From: an uncultured Bacillota bacterium
GTDB taxonomy: Bacteria; Bacillota_I; Bacilli_A; Izemoplasmatales; UBA1188
NCBI GenBank assembly: GCA_937907585.1
Contig: CALCVH010000027.1
Location: 1 to 8,164 of the forward strand
DNA: 8,164 bases
Direction: 5' to 3'
Below are positions 1-5,620 of the stretch, piece by piece. A program made the translations under genes and the position numbers. The notes below the pieces were generated by a model, which searched no databases, was not told the origin of the DNA, and worked only from the letters and a program-made list of their open reading frames with translations. Positions within the stretch are counted from its first letter, which is position 1, and each line of letters opens with the position of its first letter.

Positions 1-2331
1 GGCGACAATTTAACAGTTAAGGTTGTTTTTACTGATACTGAAGGCTATGCTACATATGACATAACTGCCCCAGAAATTGAAACTATTCCAGCTATAAACG
101 ATAAACTTGCTGGTGTAGGTATTAAGACCATTCCAGTTACATTCACTTATAATGGCACAGTTTTAACAACTAGTTTTGATATGCAAATTATTCCGTCATA
201 CGCGCCTACAACAGAAGAAGAAGTCGAGCTAAAAGTTGTAAAACTTACTCCTAGAAAATTCTTAGAGTATGTAAACGATTATCCGAACGAATTTACTGAT
301 ATAACTTTTGAAAATGCGAAGAAGATAGCTGAAGATGATAATAAAGTATGGACTTTAGTTGCTAAGAATGATACCGAGATAGTCACTAACGAAAGAGTGA
401 TTAAGAGTACTTCATTTAATCCTGTTATTTATGGTTATGTCTTATTAGGTAAAGAAAGCGAAGGCGTAACCGTAGATGTTGGCAAAGTTGTATTATTGCG
501 TGATTACCCCCATTTAGATGCGGGAGAGAGCAACATTGAAGTAGAGTTCCCTAGATATTTCGCTGGTTATGAAGAAGCGATTAACGAGTGCACTATAGGT
601 AAAATCTTCGGAAACGCTAATGCTAAAAATAGATTATTCTTGTCAGGCAACTCGTATGGCATAAGAGATTATTATTCAGGCGATACTGGTACAACAGGCG
701 ACTTCTCATATTTTGGTGATGCTGATTACAACGATTACGGGCAAACTGATAACAAAGTAATCGGCTATGATATCGTTTCTACCGATCAAATGATAGTCTT
801 AAAATCTCAATCTTACATTGAACCTACTAACTACTATCGTTCAAACGGATTAAGAGTAGCGACTGACGCTTCTGGAAATGAAAAAACTTCTATCAATGGA
901 AATAACTTATACGAAGAAGCATATAAATGCTTAACTGGTAATGTTGGCATAGGCGCTTTGAGCAATAAAGGAATTTGTAATTTTAACGGTGACACACTTT
1001 ATATCGGCGCTAACAAGACTATTTGCGGTTTAGATATCATCGGACAAGTTGCTAACTCTCAAAGAATTGCAAATTCTCGCTCTAGATATATTGATGAAGA
1101 TTTGAATAAGTATTCTATCGAGCAATTAACTAATTCTGAGTTATTTACCGACAATAGTTATTTATATCTAGTCTTGCCTGATTGCGTATATATCACGCAT
1201 ATTGATATGTTCGATGCAACCACAAAACAATATGAGTGGTGGAAAGTCGACATCAAAGATATTCAGTCAATAATCTTTGTGGATGGTGTGACTTATTTCG
1301 GCGATTCAAATGGTTCTTTCTATCGTATGAATAATGGGAAGTATGCCGATTTAAACGATGTGTTCGTTGGTGCTGGTGGTGCATTTATCGCTCATACGGA
1401 TGCAAATAGTGAAATTATCTATAACTCTGCTATGGAAGAAGAGTTTATTAGAGATTCCAAATATAAATTCGAATTCATCAACAGAGGAGAAACTTCAAGC
1501 GATTTGGTTTATTACAGCGTGTGCTCTATCGGCAATAGTGAAGAATACGATTTGTTCGCGCAAAATATCGAAGGTAGAGTTGTTGTAAAAATTGTCGGTG
1601 GTGGAAATGGAGAAAGAGCAGCTAGAATAATCGCTAGATTAGGAGAAAGCGGAACAATGTATTTCGCCGATTCTAATAAGGTGGTTAGAACAGGTAAGTC
1701 ATATAAATATCGCGTTTATAAAAATCAGGAAGACCTTTACTATTACTTAGAAATCTTAGGCGGTATCGTTAGTAGTGAAATCGGCAATTATATTGCCAAA
1801 CCATTTACAGGAGAGTGGGAAGTTGTGAACTTAGACAATGAAAATCACTCATTCCAATTAGTTTATGGAGATGATTCAGAAGAAATTGTTGATATATTGA
1901 CTACTACACAAGCAGGCTTTAAAGCAAAGTTACACATGTATACGCCTGTAAAGGCATATTACATTACCGCACCTTATACAGCTGGTAGTTTGTCATATAA
2001 CAAGACTTTATGGAGTTGGACTTTAACCGATACAAGCGCTTCAGGGTATAGCGTAGATGTATGCTTAGCGACTAATGATGAAGCGTTTGACGATCTAAGA
2101 ACTGAGATTGTCGGCTTAGGTGCTTCTACTACAGGCTTTGATTACAATTCGCAATCGAATTTATATCTTGACTATGATAAAATTAAGTTGCCTAGAAGCG
2201 TTTCATACGTGAGGCCTCTAACCTCACAATATTTCTGCTTTGCTTTCAAGAACTTTGAAGCTGAGCCTAGCGCATTATTTAGTTTAACCGTAACTTACTC
2301 TGTACCTGGTGCAATTTACGGACTTAAATAG
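1..2331 (+). CDS. Phage tail/virion structural protein, beta-propeller-like, 5'-partial
   Basis: The frame is open from the first base (776 visible residues). The ATG at 181 lacks a Shine-Dalgarno site and is internal, so the start lies upstream. Numbering from base 1, residues 1-75 look like a beta/Ig-type domain. Residues about 210-445 carry repeated short blocks that I recognise from a structural protein common in Firmicutes phages (often called stabilization or tail protein): NRLFLSGN (210-217), YYSG (224-227), DFSYFGD (234-240), a VIGYDIVS...IVLKS strand pair (253-269), GIGALSNKG (316-324), ANSRSRYIDEDL (357-368), a YLYLVLPD...YEWWKV strand pair (387-416) and VTYFGDSNGSFYRMN. These suggest blades of a beta-propeller. 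The C-terminal third is beta-rich and ends at TAG. No enzymatic motif is seen. A role in the tail or head-tail tube is inferred from family memory and context; receptor binding is an alternative. It probably heads or lies within the late operon of the genes that follow. Confidence 0.75.
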   Translation, partial: GDNLTVKVVFTDTEGYATYDITAPEIETIPAINDKLAGVGIKTIPVTFTYNGTVLTTSFDMQIIPSYAPTTEEEVELKVVKLTPRKFLEYVNDYPNEFTDITFENAKKIAEDDNKVWTLVAKNDTEIVTNERVIKSTSFNPVIYGYVLLGKESEGVTVDVGKVVLLRDYPHLDAGESNIEVEFPRYFAGYEEAINECTIGKIFGNANAKNRLFLSGNSYGIRDYYSGDTGTTGDFSYFGDADYNDYGQTDNKVIGYDIVSTDQMIVLKSQSYIEPTNYYRSNGLRVATDASGNEKTSINGNNLYEEAYKCLTGNVGIGALSNKGICNFNGDTLYIGANKTICGLDIIGQVANSQRIANSRSRYIDEDLNKYSIEQLTNSELFTDNSYLYLVLPDCVYITHIDMFDATTKQYEWWKVDIKDIQSIIFVDGVTYFGDSNGSFYRMNNGKYADLNDVFVGAGGAFIAHTDANSEIIYNSAMEEEFIRDSKYKFEFINRGETSSDLVYYSVCSIGNSEEYDLFAQNIEGRVVVKIVGGGNGERAARIIARLGESGTMYFADSNKVVRTGKSYKYRVYKNQEDLYYYLEILGGIVSSEIGNYIAKPFTGEWEVVNLDNENHSFQLVYGDDSEEIVDILTTTQAGFKAKLHMYTPVKAYYITAPYTAGSLSYNKTLWSWTLTDTSASGYSVDVCLATNDEAFDDLRTEIVGLGASTTGFDYNSQSNLYLDYDKIKLPRSVSYVRPLTSQYFCFAFKNFEAEPSALFSLTVTYSVPGAIYGLK

Positions 2332-2337
2332 AAAGGA
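2332..2337 (+). promoter_or_regulatory. Ribosome binding site AAAGGA
   Basis: AAAGGA directly follows the TAG of the upstream structural gene, with 9 bases to the ATG at 2347. It fixes that ATG as the start of the first membrane-protein gene. The 15-base gap it occupies is the longest non-coding stretch in the window. Confidence 0.8.
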
Positions 2338-2346
2338 ATTTACAAT

Positions 2347-3036
2347 ATGAGAAATAAAAAAATAATTATTAGTTCAGTAATTGCCTTAGGTGGTATTTGG
2401 CTAATTGCATCAGCGTTCACTTCAGAAAACGAAAACAAGACGTCTGAGACACAAATCGTGAGCAGTGAAGGAATTATCGAAAGTGGTGACAATTCGCCTG
2501 TAAGCGCCGTTTCTGCTAATTCTGGCGACACTGTGAAGTATGTTGACTTGAACGAAAACGGAATACCTGATGTTGCGGAAGATTATTATAACGATAATAT
2601 TCGTGATAAGTATTTGTTTGGCATTTCATTAGGTTCGTTAATCGGTTTCACAGTTAGCTTGTTCTTTAACTTAGTAAGTCTTAAATTGAAGAGCAAATAT
2701 CAAAAGCAAACTTCAAGTGTTATCGCTCAAACGCATGAGAGATTACTTACTACAGCTGAGTTTGTTAATCAAGTTGAAGCAGAATCAAAGAAAGTTAGCG
2801 AAAACTGTCAAAAATTATTAGACACTACTAGAGAGACTTTAGAAAAGTATCAAATAGAAAATAAGCAACTTAAGGAAGCGTTAAACGAAGCAACAATCGT
2901 TTTATCTAAGTATGAAAATTTCAATGCTAAGTTAAATGTGATTATTAAAGATGTTGCTTTGCTAAGCGAAACTCCTGAATACGTCAAGAGCGGTGTTTCA
3001 GAAAGAATTCACAAGAGTATCGAGGAGGTATCATAA
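2347..3036 (+). CDS. Membrane protein with EF-hand-like loop and coiled coil
   Basis: 229 aa. A basic start (MRNKK) leads into a hydrophobic helix (residues 5-24) that ends in A21-S22-A23, so it is either a membrane anchor or a cleaved signal peptide. A Ser/Glu-rich linker follows. Residues 67-78 then give a textbook 12-residue EF-hand/dockerin-type calcium loop: D67, N69, N71, G72, I73, D75 and E78. A second hydrophobic helix spans about 89-110, followed by a basic stretch (KLKSKYQK). A long charged helical region (about 120-190), rich in E, K and Q, probably forms a coiled coil. By the positive-inside rule the EF loop faces outside and the coiled coil inside. I do not recognise a named family. 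It is the first of four adjacent membrane-protein genes in a phage structural operon. Calcium binding is inferred from the loop only; a single EF loop can also be a structural relic. Possible roles include lysis, DNA entry or superinfection exclusion. Confidence 0.85.
   Translation: MRNKKIIISSVIALGGIWLIASAFTSENENKTSETQIVSSEGIIESGDNSPVSAVSANSGDTVKYVDLNENGIPDVAEDYYNDNIRDKYLFGISLGSLIGFTVSLFFNLVSLKLKSKYQKQTSSVIAQTHERLLTTAEFVNQVEAESKKVSENCQKLLDTTRETLEKYQIENKQLKEALNEATIVLSKYENFNAKLNVIIKDVALLSETPEYVKSGVSERIHKSIEEVS
3022..3029 (+). promoter_or_regulatory. Strong ribosome binding site GAGGAGGT inside upstream gene
   Basis: GAGGAGGT is the best Shine-Dalgarno match in the window. It lies within the last codons of the 229-aa gene, with 9-10 bases to the ATG at 3039. 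It supports strong, independent translation of the four-helix membrane protein. Confidence 0.85.
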
Positions 3037-3038
3037 GC

Positions 3039-3557
3039 ATGCAAAAGAAAGACAAAGTTAAGAAAGAGCCATTAAAGAAGCGCGATCCTTACAAGTTTTA
3101 TCGAAATGGTTATTTGGTTTGTAAGGCTGGAACGATTATTTCAATAACTGCTCCTATCGTTGCAATATTTGGTGCAAAATGGAACGAGTATATAGCACTT
3201 GATGAAGGCAATCCTGTAAGGTTGACTATTGGTGCTATGCTTGCGCTATTCGTAGCTGCAATCATCACTTATAAATACATTAAGCATGATGAGAAGATGA
3301 AAGAAAAAACAACTATGTTGTCAATGGTGGTAGGTATTGGGTTGGCGTTTGTCATTACATACTTACTAAAAGTAGTGTTGTCTGACTTAACTTTGATACT
3401 TGGTTGTGAATTTGCTGGAGCTGTAGCTGGTTATGGGTTCGACTTAGGAGCGGGGAATCGCTATAACTTAATGAAAATAGCACAAGATGAAGATGTTCGC
3501 GGAGCTGTTAGACAAAAAAATGCAAATAAGGAGAAGGTGTATAACCCTGTAGATTAA
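3039..3557 (+). CDS. Phage membrane protein, four predicted helices
   Basis: 172 aa. The N-terminus is highly basic (many K/R in residues 1-22) and presumably cytoplasmic. Hydrophobic helices lie at about 28-48, 62-81, 91-111 and 115-133, with a charged loop (IKHDEKMKEK) between the second and third. The hydrophilic tail (134-172) carries a YNP near the end. The start is fixed by an excellent GAGGAGGT site, only two bases after the previous stop. The overall plan (basic start, four helices, Trp-Asn-Glu loop after helix 1, polar tail) resembles membrane proteins I associate with Firmicutes phage structural modules, but I cannot name a family with confidence. It lies in a run of four membrane genes and is probably co-expressed with them. 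It could be a holin/antiholin-type or virion-associated membrane protein. No catalytic residues are evident. Confidence 0.82.
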   Translation: MQKKDKVKKEPLKKRDPYKFYRNGYLVCKAGTIISITAPIVAIFGAKWNEYIALDEGNPVRLTIGAMLALFVAAIITYKYIKHDEKMKEKTTMLSMVVGIGLAFVITYLLKVVLSDLTLILGCEFAGAVAGYGFDLGAGNRYNLMKIAQDEDVRGAVRQKNANKEKVYNPVD

Positions 3558-3562
3558 TTATG
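3553..3562 (+). promoter_or_regulatory. Stop-start junction ATTAATTATG without Shine-Dalgarno
   Basis: The TAA stop at 3555-3557 is followed by TT and then the ATG at 3560. The nearest purine-rich site (AAGGAG, 3528-3533) is 26 bases upstream, too far for normal use. The next gene is therefore probably translated by ribosomes that end on the upstream gene and reinitiate. The identical 10-mer recurs at 5611-5620. Confidence 0.55.
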
Positions 3563-3769
3563 AAACAACCGAAAAGAAAAAAATTAGAGACTTGGCAATA
3601 TATTACAATTGCAGCAGCAGCATTATTATTAATTGCAGCAACCGTAGTAATAATAGTTTTATATTCCAACGCAATATTTAACGAGAATACTCTATGTATC
3701 AGTCTTGTTGTGATAATCGTGTTATTCGTATTAGGCGGAGCTATAATGCAGTGGAAAATGAAAGGATAG
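3560..3769 (+). CDS. Small two-helix membrane protein, holin-like
   Basis: 69 aa. The N-terminus is basic (MKQPKRKK). Helix 1 spans about 13-36 and is rich in Ala, Ile and Val. A short polar turn (NAIFNENT) follows, then helix 2 at about 45-63, and a short basic end (QWKMKG). Size and two-helix hairpin topology with charged ends fit a class II-type holin, but topology alone is weak evidence and no endolysin is visible in the window. The start has no usable Shine-Dalgarno site and lies two bases after the previous stop, which implies coupled and possibly low expression. It sits between two larger membrane-protein genes. Alternatives are an antiholin, an accessory subunit of a membrane complex with its neighbours, or a superinfection-exclusion peptide. 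A trinucleotide-repeat tract encodes part of helix 1. Confidence 0.75.
   Translation: MKQPKRKKLETWQYITIAAAALLLIAATVVIIVLYSNAIFNENTLCISLVVIIVLFVLGGAIMQWKMKG
3611..3640 (+). repeat. Short trinucleotide tracts in coding sequence
   Basis: Four GCA units (3611-3622) are followed by three TTA units (3623-3631) and, after ATT, two more GCA units (3635-3640). All lie within helix 1 of the 69-aa membrane protein, encoding Ala and Leu. Such tracts can change in unit number without breaking the frame. This may be simple codon bias in a hydrophobic helix. Confidence 0.45.
3761..3766 (+). promoter_or_regulatory. Ribosome binding site AAAGGA overlapping upstream gene end
   Basis: AAAGGA lies in the last codons of the 69-aa gene just before its TAG, with 9 bases to the ATG at 3776. 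It is the same motif and spacing as the site at 2332 and supports the start of the 353-aa gene. Confidence 0.8.
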
Positions 3770-3775
3770 GCGATT

Positions 3776-4837
3776 ATGGGCGATAACAAGTATAAAGAAT
3801 ATTTGTCGGATAGAAAAACAATTATTACAATAATTGCTTTAACGATTGCGTTTGCAATCACAATTATCGTGTCTATAGGTGGTTCGTTCTTCTTAAACGA
3901 TATAAACGATCCTTCGTTTTGGGGGAAGTTAGGCACTAATTTAGCATTATGTGTATATTGTATGTATTTCGGAATACCTGAAGGAAAAGATTTATACCAA
4001 AAAAAGGAGAACGGGAGATACGAAAAAGCAAAAATTGGCTTTATTAATGTTAGAAGAGAAGTTGTCTTAAAAGATAATGAGTTTAATCAATACTTAGACA
4101 ATTATTATCAAGAGCAAAAGAGAGATTATTATATGTCTATTTTATCTCTTTGTGGCTCTATCGATAAAAGGGTTCTAGATTTAAGTCTTGATGAATTAGA
4201 GAACTTGCGTAAGCCTTATAAGAAGTGTTGGAAAAATACGGCTTATGAAGGTAGAGAAGATACTTACTTTAGAGCATTAACTGAAGAACAAATCGATGAA
4301 ATTAGAAATATCTTCATTGGTAAATACAACATTAAGAGAATACCAAACGATTACTTTAAGACTATTAATAGAAAAGTTGTTGATTCAGAATACATACAAC
4401 AAAGCAAGTCAGGGCAAAAGAGTGCGCTAAAACTCGCGATATTGATTATCTATCGCATTATCTTGGTTGCTATTTTCTCATTTGTGTTTAATATATTTGG
4501 CTTAGAAGTTTCACAAGCCACCACTACTGAGGAAGTAATATCAAGAATCTATTCAACTTTAGCAAGAATTTGGACTATGTTAAGTTCACTTGTATACGGA
4601 TTGAGTGTCGGAAGAATTATTACTTTAGATGAAGCCGAAAAGCTGGAATATAAAACAAGAGTAAATATGTTATTTATTTCAGATAAAACTTTCAAACCTT
4701 TATCTGAAGAAGAAATAGCGAGAAAAGAATATGAAGAAAGTGAAAAAACTCGCTCTATTAATAATATCGAAAATAATGATACTATTATAAGTAGTGAGTG
4801 CAATTTGTCACAAGAAGGGAGCAAAGAAAATGGCTGA
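3776..4837 (+). CDS. Membrane protein with two hairpins around a soluble domain
   Basis: 353 aa. A short charged start leads into hydrophobic helices at about 14-38 and 50-66. A soluble, charged and Tyr-rich domain (about 67-217) follows. Hydrophobic helices then lie at about 218-243 and 256-282, ahead of a hydrophilic, Glu/Asn/Ser-rich tail (283-353). Both hairpins would place the central domain and both ends on the same side, most likely the cytoplasm given the basic residues near the helices. I recognise no catalytic motif and cannot name a family. It is the last and largest of four consecutive membrane genes. Its end overlaps the next gene by 8 bases, indicating coupling. An A-rich stretch after helix 2 (3999-4005) forms a canonical slippery heptamer that could give a 90-aa product containing only the first hairpin (see findings). 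A role in lysis, DNA entry or exclusion of other phages is speculation. Confidence 0.82.
   Translation: MGDNKYKEYLSDRKTIITIIALTIAFAITIIVSIGGSFFLNDINDPSFWGKLGTNLALCVYCMYFGIPEGKDLYQKKENGRYEKAKIGFINVRREVVLKDNEFNQYLDNYYQEQKRDYYMSILSLCGSIDKRVLDLSLDELENLRKPYKKCWKNTAYEGREDTYFRALTEEQIDEIRNIFIGKYNIKRIPNDYFKTINRKVVDSEYIQQSKSGQKSALKLAILIIYRIILVAIFSFVFNIFGLEVSQATTTEEVISRIYSTLARIWTMLSSLVYGLSVGRIITLDEAEKLEYKTRVNMLFISDKTFKPLSEEEIARKEYEESEKTRSINNIENNDTIISSECNLSQEGSKENG
4815..4821 (+). promoter_or_regulatory. Ribosome binding site AAGGGAG deciding the start at 4830
   Basis: AAGGGAG lies 8 bases before the ATG at 4830. This favours 4830 over the in-frame GTG at 4794, which has no such site and would add 12 residues encoded across the Shine-Dalgarno region. 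Confidence 0.82.
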
Positions 4838-5615
4838 TAATAGTGGTTTCGATGACGCTTATAGAAAATTAGTTCATGATAAAAACTATAGTGCGCTCAC
4901 AGAAAAATTGATTTCAAATTATAACGCGAAGCAACAAACACAAAAATATTTGCAAAATAATATTAACGCTTTGGGTTATGCGAATTCTGGTTATGGCGCC
5001 AGTATGCAAGCAAACACGCAAAACACTTATAACAATCTTTACGCACAAGATTTATCTAGTTATCGTAACGCCGAACTTCAAGCTGATGAAGAAGCGTTGA
5101 CTCGAAAGGAAAACTTGGCTAAGGAAAAAGACGAACAATTAGTTACATACTTGCAAAACGCAGCTAATAACGGTGCTTCAGTTCAACAACTAGATACGTT
5201 AATGGGCAATTATGGTTATAAATACGATAACGAAAAAGGTTGGATTGACGCTAACGGAAATTCGGCTAGTGCCTATGTAAAGAGCATGTATGATACTGCA
5301 AGCATGAATAATAATGGCACTTCAGGCGGTTATAGCATAGAACAGTTGAGAAGCATTAAGTCAGGAGATAATTACAATGCTAGCTCTATAGCTGAATCTT
5401 TTGATCGTGAAACTAGGGCTTTACAAAACTATGCTGCGAGCGGGAAGCTCCATGAAGGCGATGTTATTAGGCTACAACACAATTATAAGGGCGATACAGG
5501 AAGTATTTATCTAAAAGTAAATGCTGATGGAACTTATTCAGTAATTTCTGCTAAAGATTACAACAATCCCACAGCAGTTAAACATTTTAATAAAGAAGGT
5601 TTTTGGCAAAATTAA
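4830..5615 (+). CDS. Phage structural-module protein, Asn/Gln/Ala-rich (GYGxS-type)
   Basis: 261 aa from the ATG at 4830, chosen for its AAGGGAG site; the longer frame from GTG 4794 is less likely. Soluble, with no signal peptide or membrane helix. Residues 1-110 are helical and rich in N, Q, A and Y. They contain LGYANSGYGAS (48-58) followed by N-x-YNNLYAQDL and a Tyr about 20 residues on. This pattern recalls the GxSGYxxS...YN-x-Y segment of a small protein that often lies near the tail gene and the giant minor structural gene in Firmicutes phages. Residues 127-145 (Y-rich, then GWIDANG) look like a connector, and about 205-245 is probably beta-strand rich. The first 8 bases overlap the end of the 353-aa membrane gene, and the stop is two bases before the giant protein gene. 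It is probably an internal or minor virion protein, or an assembly partner of the next gene. The family link is from memory of the motif and gene order, so it is moderate at best. Confidence 0.78.
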   Translation: MADNSGFDDAYRKLVHDKNYSALTEKLISNYNAKQQTQKYLQNNINALGYANSGYGASMQANTQNTYNNLYAQDLSSYRNAELQADEEALTRKENLAKEKDEQLVTYLQNAANNGASVQQLDTLMGNYGYKYDNEKGWIDANGNSASAYVKSMYDTASMNNNGTSGGYSIEQLRSIKSGDNYNASSIAESFDRETRALQNYAASGKLHEGDVIRLQHNYKGDTGSIYLKVNADGTYSVISAKDYNNPTAVKHFNKEGFWQN

Positions 5616-5620
5616 TTATG
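5611..5620 (+). promoter_or_regulatory. Stop-start junction ATTAATTATG without close Shine-Dalgarno
   Basis: The TAA at 5613-5615, then TT, then the ATG at 5618. The nearest purine-rich run (AAGAAGG, 5593-5599) is about 18 bases upstream, longer than normal. The 10-mer is identical to that at 3553-3562. Coupled reinitiation probably sets the giant protein's level relative to the upstream 261-aa protein. Confidence 0.55.

Noticed and set aside
181..183. ATG as start of the first gene
   Set aside because: The frame is open to base 1 with matching beta-type coding sequence upstream, and no Shine-Dalgarno site precedes the ATG.
1358..1588. 76-aa frame on the + strand
   Set aside because: It lies wholly inside the structural gene in another frame, with no ribosome site and no recognisable content.
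2332..2346. Terminator or promoter in the largest gap
   Set aside because: Only 15 bases long, filled by a ribosome site; no hairpin or promoter elements.
2340..2531. 63-aa frame on the - strand
   Set aside because: Antisense to the start of the 229-aa membrane gene. Its hydrophobic look is a mirror of that gene; there is no promoter or ribosome site.
3514..3520. A7 run near the end of the 172-aa gene as a frameshift site
   Set aside because: A -1 shift meets a stop after two codons (TAA at 3527-3529) and cannot join the next gene, whose upstream frame is closed by TAA at 3542-3544.
3577..3583. A7 run at codons 6-8 of the 69-aa gene as a frameshift site
   Set aside because: The heptamer is in the right register, but the product would be a 40-aa polar peptide without helices, and no stimulatory element is seen.
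3508..3936. 142-aa frame on the - strand
   Set aside because: Antisense to three well-supported genes. Its hydrophobicity reflects the A/T-rich membrane helices on the other strand.
4794..4796. GTG as start of the 261-aa gene
   Set aside because: It lacks a ribosome site and its extra 12 residues would be encoded by the Shine-Dalgarno region of the ATG at 4830.
4549..4824. 91-aa frame on the - strand
   Set aside because: Antisense shadow of the 353-aa gene with no independent support.
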